A stretch of DNA of 39,118 bases, taken from positions 1-39,118 of the forward strand of contig VGQS01000008.1 of the NCBI GenBank assembly GCA_016882285.1, read 5' to 3'. How positions within the stretch are numbered: the first letter of the stretch is position 1; every line of letters starts with the position of its first letter. This DNA comes from Cyanobacteria bacterium K_DeepCast_35m_m2_155. GTDB taxonomy: Bacteria > Cyanobacteriota > Cyanobacteriia > PCC-6307 > Cyanobiaceae. Under the pieces are notes generated by a model. It saw only the letters and a list, made by a program, of their open reading frames with translations. It was not told where the DNA came from and ran no database searches. The position numbers and the translations under genes were made by a program. Shown here in pieces: positions 1 to 10,057 of this stretch.

Positions 1-2
1 GC

Positions 3-335
3 TGCCGCCGCGGAGCCATGCAGACCTGCCGCCTTTGGTTGTTGCTGAGTGGCGGCCTGGGTGCGGCCTTCCTGGCTGGACAGATGGTCGAATATTTTTC
101 GTTGCCCTTCGGACTGCGCGACAACCTGTTTGCCAGCACCTTTTATGCCCTCACAGGCTTTCATGGCCTGCACGTCACCCTTGGGGTGATCTGCATCTTG
201 ATTGTGTGGTGGCAATCCCGCCCGGGCGGGCGGATCAGCCAGAGCGAGCACTTTGGCCTGGAAGCCGCCGAGCTCTACTGGCATTTCGTTGATGGCATCT
301 GGGTTGTGCTGTACGGCATTCTTTACCTGCTTTGA
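3..335 (+). CDS. ctaE: Cytochrome c oxidase subunit III, C-terminal part (5' end outside window)
   Basis: ORF stays open to the window edge; LFASTFYALTGFHGLHVTLG...EAAELYWHFVDGIWVVLYGILYL is typical of the COX3 C-terminus. Confidence 0.93.
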   Translation, partial: CRRGAMQTCRLWLLLSGGLGAAFLAGQMVEYFSLPFGLRDNLFASTFYALTGFHGLHVTLGVICILIVWWQSRPGGRISQSEHFGLEAAELYWHFVDGIWVVLYGILYLL

Positions 336-355
336 GTTGATCTCGGACGGTCTGC

Positions 356-376
356 GTTGCTGATTGGATCAGCAAC
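356..376 (+). terminator. Perfect 9-bp hairpin downstream of the cox3 stop (possible terminator)
   Basis: GTTGCTGAT-TGG-ATCAGCAAC, 20 nt after the stop; no clear U-tract follows. Confidence 0.4.
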
Positions 377-511
377 AAGATACTTGTCACCGCTGGCCCT
401 TGCCGATGGCCATGGTTGATCGGCACAATTTCGGCATAGTCACTCCAGCCCTGGGCACGCGTTCCAGCCATGGCATACGACAGGGACCCAGGAGCAGCTG
501 GCTCCAACACG

Positions 512-871
512 ATGCTGGTCGGTCAGGCCTTGTTGGATAAGGCGCGTTCGTTGAGTGACAGGCCCGAAGACCAGATTGCACGCGCCTGCGGTTATGTGGG
601 CCCCAGTGGCCGCTTGCTCAAAAAGAGTTTCTACAGGGCTCTGGTCGAGGCCAAGGGCTATGTGCTTCCGGCCGTCTCTTCAACGGGCGGTCACGGCACC
701 AAGGGTCGCCAGGCCGAGTTCCGCACGCGGGTGCACGGCAACGGCAACCTGTTGATCGGCAACGCCTACACCCGCCGCATGGGCCTGGAGCCCGGCCAGG
801 AGTTCAAGATCGAACTGCACAAGGAGACCGGTTCGATCTGGCTCTCACCGCTTGATGCTGCCGCTGACTGA
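512..871 (+). CDS. cyAbrB-family transcriptional regulator
   Basis: LLDKARSLSDRPEDQIARACGYVG...FYRALVEAKG...GNLLIGNAYTRRMGLEPGQEFKIEL; start ATG 512 preferred over 470. Confidence 0.88.
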   Translation: MLVGQALLDKARSLSDRPEDQIARACGYVGPSGRLLKKSFYRALVEAKGYVLPAVSSTGGHGTKGRQAEFRTRVHGNGNLLIGNAYTRRMGLEPGQEFKIELHKETGSIWLSPLDAAAD

Positions 872-877
872 GGTGCT

Positions 878-1495
878 TCAGTCGCCGTCGCTGTGGAATG
901 CGGCGCTGAAGGCCAGCAAGTCAAGACCGCTGAACAAAAAGCTGATCCCGACCAGGATCCCCAGCACCGAAAGCAGGCCCCAGGCCTTCATGCTCAAGAT
1001 CAGTACCCCGAGGATCAGGGTCACCACGCCGTTGGCCAGGCCCCAGCCCCAGCCGCGGCGATCGGTGTGGGAGAGCGAAACCAGCGTCGCCACAACCCCT
1101 TCAACGAGAAAGACAATGCCGATCGCATAGGCCAGCGCAGCCACCTGCAGGCCAGCGCTCAGTGGACCGGCGCTGAACTGTTGGATGATCCAGAAGCCCA
1201 CCACCAGAAACAGGGTGGAGGTGACCAGCCGCCAGAAACAGTGCCAGCGGCTCAGCCGGCGGGCGCGTGAAAGGGTGCTGATCCAGCCAACGATGCCTCC
1301 GACGGCAAAGGCAATGGCCACGATCACGGTGACCCAGGCCGAAGCAATTACAGGAAACACCAAGGCCAGAACCCCGAGCACAAGCAGCACAATCCCCTCG
1401 GCCATGGTGAAGGCGCGCAGTCCCTGCGCTGAGGTGAGTTCGAGGTCTGCGTGGCTCGCCATGGTCTGCATCCAGAACTCTTTGAACGTAGTCAT
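878..1495 (-). CDS. HdeD-family (DUF308) membrane protein
   Basis: Repeated hydrophobic helices, GIVLLVLGVLALVFPVIASAWVTVIVAIAFAVGGI; start trimmed to ATG at 1495 (MTTFKEFWMQ). Confidence 0.85.
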   Translation of the reverse strand: MTTFKEFWMQTMASHADLELTSAQGLRAFTMAEGIVLLVLGVLALVFPVIASAWVTVIVAIAFAVGGIVGWISTLSRARRLSRWHCFWRLVTSTLFLVVGFWIIQQFSAGPLSAGLQVAALAYAIGIVFLVEGVVATLVSLSHTDRRGWGWGLANGVVTLILGVLILSMKAWGLLSVLGILVGISFLFSGLDLLAFSAAFHSDGD

Positions 1496-1509
1496 GGGCG
1501 CTGTGGTTG

Positions 1510-2187
1510 TCAGGCCCAGCCGTGCTCGTTCAGCCAGCTCTCGTTGATGCTGCTGTGCGGGGCCGTTGCTGAGGAGGGCCCATCGCTCTGTTGCCTCGAC
1601 GTCAACAGGCGTTCGGCGTACTTGGCGAGCAGATCGGCTTCCAGATTGACCAGATCGCCTTGGCGCAGGTGCTGCAGGGTCGTGTGGCTCCAGGTGTGGG
1701 GGATCACGGCAATCCAAAAGTCCTGCCCGTCGTCTGAGCAGCCGGCCACGGTGAGGCTGATGCCGTTGACCGCCACGCTCGCTTTCTCGCAGATGTAGCG
1801 GCCGAAGCGGGGCTCTCGCCAGCGCAAGGCGAGACGCCATGCGTCCGCCTGTTGCTCGATGGCGACCACCTGAGCGGTGCCGTCGATGTGACCGCTCACC
1901 AGGTGCCCGCCGAGGCGATCGGCCAGGCGTAGGGCGGGTTCAAGATTGACGGCTTCACCCCGTTCGGCCTTGCTGCCGAGGGTGGTGCGCTGCAGCGTTT
2001 CGCCGCTGACATCAGCACTGAACCCCTGGCTCGCCAACGTCGCCACGGTGAGGCAGACCCCATCGACCGCCACGCTGTCACCCAGCTGCAGGGGCTGCAG
2101 CAGCGCGCCGCTGCCCGTCCAGCTGATGCGCAATTGGGTGCCATCGCGCCTGAGTGTGCCGATGGCCTGCACCAGTCCGGTGAACAT
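1510..2187 (-). CDS. ribE: Riboflavin synthase, alpha subunit
   Basis: Starts MFTGLVQAIGTL; two lumazine-binding repeats (SVAVDGVCLTV, SVAVNGISLTV), VSGHIDGTAQV. Confidence 0.93.
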   Translation of the reverse strand: MFTGLVQAIGTLRRDGTQLRISWTGSGALLQPLQLGDSVAVDGVCLTVATLASQGFSADVSGETLQRTTLGSKAERGEAVNLEPALRLADRLGGHLVSGHIDGTAQVVAIEQQADAWRLALRWREPRFGRYICEKASVAVNGISLTVAGCSDDGQDFWIAVIPHTWSHTTLQHLRQGDLVNLEADLLAKYAERLLTSRQQSDGPSSATAPHSSINESWLNEHGWA

Positions 2188-2244
2188 GGCAGCACCGCAG
2201 TGGGGAGATGCTGGCCATAATCGGGCAGAGGACGCACGGCTGCC

Positions 2245-2820
2245 ATGGTCGAGATGAGCGTCGCGGGCATCGCCCTGGATGCGGCCAGCCGTAGCCCGAT
2301 CGTGCTGCTGCGCGATCCGTCTGGCCGGCGCCAGGTGCCGATCTGGATCGATCAGGCCCAGGCTCAGAACATCCTGGCCGGACTCAGCGGTCAGGAGCCC
2401 GCCCGCCCGCTGAGCCATGACCTGATGGTGAGCCTGCTCGAGGCCGGCCATCTGGTGCTGGAGCGGGTGATCGTGCACGCCATCGAAGAGAGCACCTTTC
2501 GCGCCGTGCTCAAGCTCAGTGGGCCTGAGGAGGGTCAGCAGCAGGAGCTTGATGCCAGGCCCAGTGATGCCATCGCCCTGGCGCTACGCACCGGCAGTGG
2601 CATCTGGATGCTGGAGGAGGTGGTGGCTGACGCCTCGATCCCCGTCGATGCCGAAGCCGATGCCGAGGATCGGGAGGATTTCCGCCGTTTCCTCGACAGC
2701 ACCTCCCCCGCCGATCTGGTGCGGCATCTGAGCAAGGCTCAGCCGGAAGCCCTGCTCGATGCCGGCGGCGATGCCCCGGAGCCTGACGAACCCGACGAGC
2801 CCGCCGCCCCCGGTGCGTAG
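2245..2820 (+). CDS. Bifunctional nuclease (BFN/DUF151) domain protein
   Basis: PIVLLRD..GRRQVPIWIDQAQAQNI....RPLSHDLMVSLLEAG...LDARPSDAIALALRT. Confidence 0.88.
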   Translation: MVEMSVAGIALDAASRSPIVLLRDPSGRRQVPIWIDQAQAQNILAGLSGQEPARPLSHDLMVSLLEAGHLVLERVIVHAIEESTFRAVLKLSGPEEGQQQELDARPSDAIALALRTGSGIWMLEEVVADASIPVDAEADAEDREDFRRFLDSTSPADLVRHLSKAQPEALLDAGGDAPEPDEPDEPAAPGA

Positions 2821-3955
2821 ACGCTTCGGCGATCTGGCGGCGGTCTCACCGTTCAGCCTCGGCACGATGCGGGCCCTCTCGGGCCCGGCCCAGATGGAGG
2901 CCGTGCTGCGTGCTGCCGCTGCAGCGGGCATCAACCACATCGAAACCGCGGCGGCCTATGGGCCGGCCGAAACCTTTCTGGGGCAGGGCCTGGCGGTGCT
3001 CGAGCGCGAAGCGATCGCTCCCGAGGGGGGCTGGCTGATCACCAGCAAGATCATGCCGGGCCCTGAGCTGCCTGAGGCCAAGCAGCAGCTCTGCGCCATG
3101 CTCAAGCGCCTTGGCGTGCCCCAGCTGGCAGGCCTGGCCGTGCACGGCATCAACCGCAGCGACCATCTGAGCTGGGCCACCAGGGGGCCCGGTGCCGAGT
3201 TGCTGGCCTGGGCTTTGGGTGAAGGGCTGGTGGCACAGGTCGGCTTCAGCAGCCATGGCAGCACCGAGCTGATTGAAGCGGCCCTGGCGTCGGGGCAGTT
3301 TCGCTTCTGCAGCCTGCACCTGCATCTGTTTGATCAGGCGCGCCTGCCTGTGGCCCGCGCCGCCCTGGCGGACGGCATCGGCGTGATGGCGATTTCGCCG
3401 GCTGACAAGGGCGGCCGGCTGTATGACCCGCCCCCTGAGCTGCTGGCCGACTGCGCCCCGCATCACCCCCTGGAGCTGGCCTACCGCTTTCTGCTGGATC
3501 AGGGGGTCTCCACCTTGACCCTGGGGGCTGAGCAGCCCAGCGATCTGGCCTGGGCCAACGCCCTGGCCGGCCCCAGCGCCAGTGCCGGTGGAAGCTGGCT
3601 TGCACCGGAACACCGCGCTGCCTTGGCCAACCTTGAGGCAGCGGCTAGAGAGCGCCTGGCTGCGGGGCGCTGCGGCCAGTGCCGTGCCTGTCTGCCCTGC
3701 CCCAACGAGGTGCCGATCCCGGCCTTGCTGCGGCTGCGCAACCTGGCCGTGGGCCATGGCATGGAGGTGTTCGCCGCCGAGCGCTACAACCTGATCAACC
3801 GCGCTGGCCACTGGTGGGAAACCGTCAATGCCAGCGCCTGCGCCAGCTGTGGTGCCTGCCTGCCGCGCTGCCCCCTCGGCCTCGACATCCCTGGTTTGCT
3901 CGCTGACACGCACCAGCGCCTGGCTGCAGCGCCGGGCCGTCGTCTGTGGGATTAG
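2759..3955 (+). CDS. Aldo/keto reductase with C-terminal Fe-S cluster cysteine motifs
   Basis: GINHIETAAAYG, QVGFSSHG, C-terminal CGQCRACLPCP and CASCGACLPRCP; overlaps the previous CDS, true start may be 2771 or later. Confidence 0.88.
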   Translation: MPAAMPRSLTNPTSPPPPVRRRFGDLAAVSPFSLGTMRALSGPAQMEAVLRAAAAAGINHIETAAAYGPAETFLGQGLAVLEREAIAPEGGWLITSKIMPGPELPEAKQQLCAMLKRLGVPQLAGLAVHGINRSDHLSWATRGPGAELLAWALGEGLVAQVGFSSHGSTELIEAALASGQFRFCSLHLHLFDQARLPVARAALADGIGVMAISPADKGGRLYDPPPELLADCAPHHPLELAYRFLLDQGVSTLTLGAEQPSDLAWANALAGPSASAGGSWLAPEHRAALANLEAAARERLAAGRCGQCRACLPCPNEVPIPALLRLRNLAVGHGMEVFAAERYNLINRAGHWWETVNASACASCGACLPRCPLGLDIPGLLADTHQRLAAAPGRRLWD

Positions 3956-4956
3956 GGCGCAGCCGCATCCCACAGCGTTTGCCACTGCAGCCGTTGTTCC
4001 TGCGGCAACGGCGGCAGGCTCCAGCAGCGCTGCAGCACCGCCGCGGGCGGCAGCACCAGCTCCCGCAGTGAAAGGGGAAGTCCGGCTGCGGCGGCCTCGA
4101 GTTCAGGCCGCGGCAGCGGCGGCACCCAGCCCCCCTGCAGAGCGCGGCTGAGCAGGGGCGGCGCCAGGATCTGCTCCATCCAGCTCAGCGGCAATGGCTC
4201 CTGGGTCGAGGCGGGTCTGAGCAGCAGTTGCCAGCTCAATGGTGCTCCACTGGCAGGCAGCACCACCTGCAGGCGCGGGTCCCGCCGCAGCAGCGGCACC
4301 AGCCGTTGCAAGGGCAACACAGCAGCCTGGGCGTCGCCGCCCAGCAGCAGGTTGAGTGCCTGCGCTTCGTCGTAGGCCAGCGCCTGAGCCCTGAGCTGGC
4401 GCACCCGCCTGGGATCAGCCCCCATCAGTTCGATGCAGATGCGCGGACTCGAGGGCAGCACCAGGTGTCCTTTCAGGCGCGGCTCCAGCAGCACCTCCCA
4501 GCTCTGCGCTGCCGCCTGGACGAGTTCGCTGTGGTGACGCAGGGCCACGACCCAGGGGCTAAAGGCCCAGGGGTAGGCCCGTGGTGCAGCATCGGGCGGG
4601 CCATAGAGACGGCTCACCGCTGCGGCTGATGCGACCAGCCGCGCCAGCAGCTTGTCGGCCTTGATCGGCTGCCAAAGCTGTGGTTTCAGGTTGCTGGCCC
4701 AGCCGTCGCTCAGGGCGACCAGGCCGGCACGCGTTGAGCGCCCATCGAGCAGGGCGATGATCTGGTCGCTCTGGAGCTGATCGTTCAGGCTCCACGGGCT
4801 GGGCAGCGCTGAAAGCCAGGCTTTCGGCATGGCGCCCACTGTGCTGAGCAATTGGGGTCCCTGGCGGTTGCTGCAGCCATGCAGGGCCGTGAGACCAGCG
4901 GCAGCCAGGGCGCCCTGCAACACCAGGCGGCGGCTCAGCACGATGCGCGCTCGCAA
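3952..4956 (-). CDS. Extracellular solute-binding (polyamine/iron-type periplasmic) protein
   Basis: Twin-arginine/lipoprotein-like N-terminus (SRRLVLQGALAAAGLTALHGCS), SBP-like body with PWAFSPWVVALRH. Confidence 0.7.
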   Translation of the reverse strand: MRARIVLSRRLVLQGALAAAGLTALHGCSNRQGPQLLSTVGAMPKAWLSALPSPWSLNDQLQSDQIIALLDGRSTRAGLVALSDGWASNLKPQLWQPIKADKLLARLVASAAAVSRLYGPPDAAPRAYPWAFSPWVVALRHHSELVQAAAQSWEVLLEPRLKGHLVLPSSPRICIELMGADPRRVRQLRAQALAYDEAQALNLLLGGDAQAAVLPLQRLVPLLRRDPRLQVVLPASGAPLSWQLLLRPASTQEPLPLSWMEQILAPPLLSRALQGGWVPPLPRPELEAAAAGLPLSLRELVLPPAAVLQRCWSLPPLPQEQRLQWQTLWDAAAP

Positions 4957-5000
4957 AAGCCGACCCTAAGGCCCAAGCGCAGGCCACAGCTGAGCAGCCC

Positions 5001-6083
5001 TCAGCCGCTCGCCCAGCTCTCCATCGCCCGATCACAGGCAGCGGCCAGCGTCTCTGGGCTGCGGCCGCTCTGCTCCCACAGCCAGGCGAGCCCGCCGGCG
5101 CCGACCCCTTCTTTGATGAAGCCGCGCTCGTAGTCGCGCAGGGCAGGGCTGCGGCAGCTGCCAAAGCGCAGGCCGGATGCCTGCAGCCGGGGTGTCACGC
5201 CCCAGCGCTGGCCGATGCGCGCCAGCAGCAGCCCCAGGTCGTTGCCCGGATCGCTCAGCACCCAGGCCGTCGTCACCACCTGGACATGGTCGGCCAGGTG
5301 CTGCCGCGCTGCCTCTGGGGCCAGGGCCAGGGCCAGGGCCAGCACGGCGGCCATCTGGCTGCCGCCGGCCAGCACCAGTTGATGCCCTTGGCCCGCCAGG
5401 TTCAGACACAGGCCAGCAGCCAGGGCCAGCATCGGATCGCCCACCGCTGCCAGCACCGCTCTGGCCCGTGCGGGGTCGGCCAGGGCTGCTGCGGCCTGCG
5501 GCTGCAGTCCGGCAGCCGCCAGGCCCCGCTGCACCAGCTGGGCCTTGAGTCCATGCACGGGCTGCCGCAGGCTGCCGCCCACCAGCCCAACGGCCGCAAT
5601 GCCAAGACCTTCGAGCACGGCCAGGGCCGTGCTGGTGCCTCCGGGAACGCATTCACACACCAACACGGGTGACCCGGCTGGCCAGTGCTGGCAGAAGCGA
5701 TCTGCCCGCTGCAACAGGCGCTCGACCCGCAGCATGGGCATCGCTGCGCCGCTGCTCAGGCAAGCGGCGGGACCGCTGCTTTCGGGCTCGGGCAGCCGCA
5801 GGTGCGGCACCGCTGGTGCCACGGGGGCCCCCAGGTCGATCACCTGCAGGCGTTGCAGCAACTCCAGCTCACGCAACACCACATGGCCAATCAGGGCTGG
5901 ACTGACCCCTGCTGGCAGCGGGGGCAGGGCGTGCACCCGAGGGGCGGCCGGCCCCAGCAGCAGCAGCTCGGCGTCGGCTGCTGCTGTGAATTGCCGCGAT
6001 GGCGCGCTGGCACCAGCGGCCGAGATCCCCTCAATGGCGGCGGTTTCGGTGCCCGCCAGCAGCAGCAAGGGGGTGAGCTCCAC
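5001..6083 (-). CDS. TIGR00303/CobT-like protein (nicotinate-nucleotide-dimethylbenzimidazole phosphoribosyltransferase family)
   Basis: CVPGGTSTALAVLEGLGI, LVLAGGSQMAAVLALAL, GVGAGGLAWLW. Confidence 0.82.
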   Translation of the reverse strand: MELTPLLLLAGTETAAIEGISAAGASAPSRQFTAAADAELLLLGPAAPRVHALPPLPAGVSPALIGHVVLRELELLQRLQVIDLGAPVAPAVPHLRLPEPESSGPAACLSSGAAMPMLRVERLLQRADRFCQHWPAGSPVLVCECVPGGTSTALAVLEGLGIAAVGLVGGSLRQPVHGLKAQLVQRGLAAAGLQPQAAAALADPARARAVLAAVGDPMLALAAGLCLNLAGQGHQLVLAGGSQMAAVLALALALAPEAARQHLADHVQVVTTAWVLSDPGNDLGLLLARIGQRWGVTPRLQASGLRFGSCRSPALRDYERGFIKEGVGAGGLAWLWEQSGRSPETLAAACDRAMESWASG

Positions 6084-6740
6084 CTAGAGCGGGTCGAGCG
6101 CCACCAACGCGCGCAGGGCGTTGGGGGGCTCACTGATCGGCGCTTTGAGTCTTGGGAAAATCCAGTAGGCGACAGCATGCAGCGCCAGAACAACAATGCC
6201 GTTCTGCACCCAGACCAGCAGCACAGCGGCGATCTGGACCTGCAGCAGATCGATCGCTCCAGCCAGGCCTACCAGGCCCAGCAGCCGCTCCAGCAGCCCG
6301 GCGGCGGCGCTGGTGATGACCACCCAGAGGTTTTCACCCACCAGCACCGACAACACGGCCACCCGCACCAGAAAACCGGCGGCGCCGATCACGCTGCCCA
6401 CGCCCCAGCTCCACCACCAGCTGGTGCGCCGGCGCCAGCACCAACCCAGCCACAGCGCCAGAGCGCCATAGGGAAACAGCACCAATGGACCGCGGATCGG
6501 TCCCATCAGCGCCACCAGCAACAGCCCGCTCACGGCCAGGCCTTCAATGGCGCAGCGCCAGCCGCGGCGCAGTTGCAGCAGCGCCAACGGCAAGGGCAGC
6601 GCCAGCCTGAACAGGGGGCTGCCCACCGGCAGGTAGTAGAGCGCAATCCAGAGCAGGGCCGTCGCCGAGGCCAGATAGGCCGTTTCGGTGAGTGTTCGCG
6701 CCTGGCTTTGGCTCAGGGGCTTGTGCTGGCTGCCCATCAA
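6084..6740 (-). CDS. DUF2232-type multi-pass membrane protein
   Basis: Multiple TM helices; next to the CobT-like gene in a tight minus-strand gene chain. Confidence 0.65.
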   Translation of the reverse strand: MMGSQHKPLSQSQARTLTETAYLASATALLWIALYYLPVGSPLFRLALPLPLALLQLRRGWRCAIEGLAVSGLLLVALMGPIRGPLVLFPYGALALWLGWCWRRRTSWWWSWGVGSVIGAAGFLVRVAVLSVLVGENLWVVITSAAAGLLERLLGLVGLAGAIDLLQVQIAAVLLVWVQNGIVVLALHAVAYWIFPRLKAPISEPPNALRALVALDPL

Positions 6741-7198
6741 CGGGTCTTGGGCGCTGGTGCGGGTCTGGGCGCTGCAGCTGGTGCGGGCACCGGCGCCGGT
6801 GTCGATCCAGCGTTGGCATTGACCCGCTCAATCATTTCCACCTCAAAGGGCACCCCGGCCTTGCGCAAGGCTTCCGTGACCACTTCGGCCGGGGCCGATG
6901 GATCGGCTGCCGGCAGCTGGATCGTGATGCGATAGGGCGCCGGTGGCATCACCTGCGGCTTGCGGGCCGGTTCGGGGCGTGGCAGATCAGGCGCGTTGGG
7001 TGCTGCTGGCGCGGGTTGCTTGGCCTTCGCTGCTGGCGGGCTGGGAGTTGCTTGAGGTGCTGTGGCGCCGGGCTCCTGAACGGGAGCCGAAAAGCTGCGG
7101 GCGAGCTGATCGCCAAAGGGCGTGCCGCTGCAGCTTCCCAGCAGCAGCGTCAGCAGTGCCGCCACTGCCGGGGTAACCCGTGAGGCGGCCTGGGCCAT
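6737..7198 (-). CDS. Pro/Ala-rich putative lipoprotein
   Basis: Lipobox LLLGSCSG; Pro/Ala-rich linkers; start overlaps the topA stop (TGATG). Confidence 0.7.
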   Translation of the reverse strand: MAQAASRVTPAVAALLTLLLGSCSGTPFGDQLARSFSAPVQEPGATAPQATPSPPAAKAKQPAPAAPNAPDLPRPEPARKPQVMPPAPYRITIQLPAADPSAPAEVVTEALRKAGVPFEVEMIERVNANAGSTPAPVPAPAAAPRPAPAPKTR

Positions 7199-9927
7199 CA
7201 GCTGTCGGCGGCGCGGATGATGCGCACCGCACTGGCTCGCAGACGCCCGCTTTTGGTTGTGGCCGGCGCTTTTTTGGCGGCGGGTTTGGCGCTGGAGGGT
7301 TTGCTGCTGCTGGCTTTTCGGCTGCCGGCTGCGGCAGTCTTGCCGCGTCCTTTGCCCTTGGCGCTTGTGGCCTTGGCGGCCAGCAGCTCTACCGCTTGCT
7401 CCAGGGTGATGGTCTCGGCGGTGGTGCCCTCGGGCAGCGAGGCGTTCACCTTGCCCTGTTTGACGTAGAGGCCATAGGGCCCGTCAAACAGCTGAACGGC
7501 TTCGTCGGCCCCCTGGGGGGTGCCGAGGTCCTTGAGGGCGGTGCGACCGCCGCGGCCCTTCTTGGGCATGGCCAGCAGCTCCAGCGCCCGCGCCAGGCCG
7601 ATCGCCAGCACATCGTCCTCGGCCTTGAGTGAGCGGTAGTCCTTCTCGCCCTTGCCCTTGTCGTGCACCACGTAGGGACCGAAGCGGCCCAGGCCCGCCT
7701 GCACCTTGCCGCCATCGGGGTGCTCGCCCAGATGCCGCGGCATGCGCAGCAGGCCCAGGGCGTCCTCAAGGCTCAGCTCCTCGGGTTTGGCTCCCTTGGG
7801 CAGCGAAGCGCGCTTGGGTTTGGGGTTCTCATCGCTGACCTGGCCGCGCTGCACATAGGGGCCGTACTGACCGAACAGCAGATAGACCTGATCACCGGTT
7901 TCGGGGTCCTCGCCGAGCGATTCGGGCCCATCGGCCTTCTGTTTGAGGATCAGCTCGGCACGCTCGGCGTCGAGATCGGCCGGGGTCAGTTCCTGGGGCA
8001 GGGTGGCCTTGAGCAGCTCTTCAGTGCCGTCATCGGCAACCCGTTTGGTTTCCAGATAGGCGCCGAAGCGGCCGATGCGCACCACGCAGGGCAGACCCTC
8101 GAGCTCCACGGTGCGTGAGGCTCCGGGGTCGATGTCACCCTCGCGCTGGGCGACCTGGGTTTCCAGGCCCGTCTCGCCCTTGAAGAAGCCCTCCAGATAG
8201 GGCAGCCACCGTTCCTTGCCGGCGGCGATTTCATCGAGGCTGCCCTCCATGCGGGCCGTGAAGCTGGTGTCGACCAGATCGGGGAAATGCTCCTCGAGCA
8301 GGGCGGTCACCGCGAACGCCGTGAAGCTGGGGGTGAGGCTGTTGTTCTGCAGCGTGGCGTAACCCCGATCCACGATCGTGCCGATGATCGAGGCGTAGGT
8401 CGAGGGCCGGCCGATGCCCTCTTTCTCGAGCATTTTGACCAGGGCCGCTTCGCTGTAGCGGGCGGGGGGCTGGGTCTGGTGGCCCAGGGCCTCGACGCCG
8501 TTGCAGGCGGGTGTATCGCCCGTTTTAAGGGCCGGCAGCAGCACCTCCTGGCCTTCCAGGGCCGCGTCGGGATCGTCGGATCCCTCCACGTAGGCCCGGA
8601 AGAAACCGGCAAAGTCGATGCGCTTGCCGCTGGCGCGGAAGCTGGCAGTGCCCAGGGCCCCGCCGTCCACCTCCAGATCGACGGCCAGCATCGTGAGCTT
8701 GGCGTCGGCCATCTGGCTGGCCACGGTGCGCTTCCAGATCAGCTCGTAGAGGGCCAGATCACGGCCGTCGAGACCCGTGGCCCCCGGGTCCCTGAAGCTT
8801 TCCCCGGCCGGCCGGATCGCCTCGTGGGCCTCCTGGGCGTTGCGCGATTGGGTCGAGAACTGGCGCGGGGCCGGGCTCAGGTAGTCCTTGCCGTACTTGG
8901 CGGCCACGCAGCTGCGGGCGGCGTTGATCGCCTGCTCGCTCAGGTGCACCGAGTCGGTGCGCATGTAGGTGATGAAGCCGCGCTCATAGAGACCCTGGGC
9001 GGTGCGCATGGTCTCGCGCGCCGAGAGCCGCAGCTTGCGGTTGGCCTCCTGCTGCAGGGTGCTGGTGGTGAAGGGGGCCACGGGCTTGCGCACCGTGGGT
9101 TTTTCTTCAACCGCCGCCACCCGCCAGGCGGCCTGCTCGATGGCCTGCTGCAGCGCTCTGGCATCGGCCTCGGCCAGCAGGCGCACCTTGCTGCCCGTTT
9201 TGAGGGCGCCGGTGCTCTCATCAAAGTCGCTGCCGCCGGCGATCCGCTCGCCGGCCAGGTGGCTCAATTTGGCTTCAAAGCTGCCGCCGCTTTGCCCGAG
9301 CTGGGCCTTGAGGTCCCAGTAGCTGCCGCTTTTGAAGGCCCTACGGGCCCGCTCGCGCTGCACCAGCAGGCGCACCGCCACCGACTGCACGCGGCCGGCC
9401 GACAGGCCCCAGGCCACTTTCTTCCACAGCAGCGGCGAGAGGGTGTAGCCCACCAGCCGATCGAGAATGCGCCGCGTCTCCTGGGCGTGGACCAGCTCCA
9501 TGTCGAGCTCGCGGGTCTGCTCGAGGGCGCGGCCGATCGCTTCTTTGGTGATCTCGTGGAACACCATGCGCTTGGCCGGCACCTTGGGCGCCAGCAGCTG
9601 CAGCAGGTGCCAGCTGATCGACTCGCCTTCGCGGTCTTCGTCAGTCGCCAGCAGCAGCTGGTCGGCACCCTTGAGGGCGTCCTTGAGCTCTTTGACGACT
9701 TTCTTTTTGTCCTTCGGCACCACGTAGAGGGGCTCGAAGTCGTTGCTGGTGTTGACGCCCAGGTTGGCCCACTTCTCGCCCTTGAAGGCCGCGGGAATCT
9801 CGCTGGCGTTGTTGGGCAGGTCGCGCACGTGGCCCATCGAAGCTTCCACCCGGAAGTCCTTGGGCAGGAAGCCGCGAATGGTGCGGGCCTTGGTTGGGCT
9901 TTCGACGATGACCAGGGTGTGACCCAC
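7198..9927 (-). CDS. topA: DNA topoisomerase I with basic C-terminal tail
   Basis: [51 protein letters not shown], Lys/Ala/Ser-rich tail. Confidence 0.97.
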   Translation of the reverse strand: MGHTLVIVESPTKARTIRGFLPKDFRVEASMGHVRDLPNNASEIPAAFKGEKWANLGVNTSNDFEPLYVVPKDKKKVVKELKDALKGADQLLLATDEDREGESISWHLLQLLAPKVPAKRMVFHEITKEAIGRALEQTRELDMELVHAQETRRILDRLVGYTLSPLLWKKVAWGLSAGRVQSVAVRLLVQRERARRAFKSGSYWDLKAQLGQSGGSFEAKLSHLAGERIAGGSDFDESTGALKTGSKVRLLAEADARALQQAIEQAAWRVAAVEEKPTVRKPVAPFTTSTLQQEANRKLRLSARETMRTAQGLYERGFITYMRTDSVHLSEQAINAARSCVAAKYGKDYLSPAPRQFSTQSRNAQEAHEAIRPAGESFRDPGATGLDGRDLALYELIWKRTVASQMADAKLTMLAVDLEVDGGALGTASFRASGKRIDFAGFFRAYVEGSDDPDAALEGQEVLLPALKTGDTPACNGVEALGHQTQPPARYSEAALVKMLEKEGIGRPSTYASIIGTIVDRGYATLQNNSLTPSFTAFAVTALLEEHFPDLVDTSFTARMEGSLDEIAAGKERWLPYLEGFFKGETGLETQVAQREGDIDPGASRTVELEGLPCVVRIGRFGAYLETKRVADDGTEELLKATLPQELTPADLDAERAELILKQKADGPESLGEDPETGDQVYLLFGQYGPYVQRGQVSDENPKPKRASLPKGAKPEELSLEDALGLLRMPRHLGEHPDGGKVQAGLGRFGPYVVHDKGKGEKDYRSLKAEDDVLAIGLARALELLAMPKKGRGGRTALKDLGTPQGADEAVQLFDGPYGLYVKQGKVNASLPEGTTAETITLEQAVELLAAKATSAKGKGRGKTAAAGSRKASSSKPSSAKPAAKKAPATTKSGRLRASAVRIIRAADS

Positions 9928-10057
9928 AGCTCAGGCGCTGAACCGCTTCCCTCTTTATCGCACCGGCGAACCCTCTGCAGGGTTTCTTTGGCCAAAGCCA
10001 GGTGGGTCTGACTGATGCGGCAATCAGCGCCGCTACAGTCAGCCGCAGCAAAACGGC

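Noticed and set aside
2759-2820. 62-bp overlap of the BFN-domain and aldo/keto reductase genes as an unusual coding overlap
   Set aside because: Likely a start-choice artefact; family homology begins downstream of the overlap.
3011-3018. GCGATCGC (HIP1) sites, e.g. 3011, 11564, 20627, 21063, 22203
   Set aside because: Ordinary, well-known cyanobacterial iterated palindrome; supports taxonomy only.
2846-3985. Long antisense ORFs such as 2846-3985 (-), 5685-6935 (+), 8287-10011 (+), 14857-16356 (+), 23315-25222 (-), 27933-29366 (-), 36379-37764 (+)
   Set aside because: Shadow frames of well-recognised genes in GC-rich DNA; low-complexity G/Q/H/A/R composition and no family signature.
7198-7400. 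Lys/Ala/Ser-rich low-complexity 3' end of topA
   Set aside because: Basic C-terminal tails are common in bacterial topoisomerase I.
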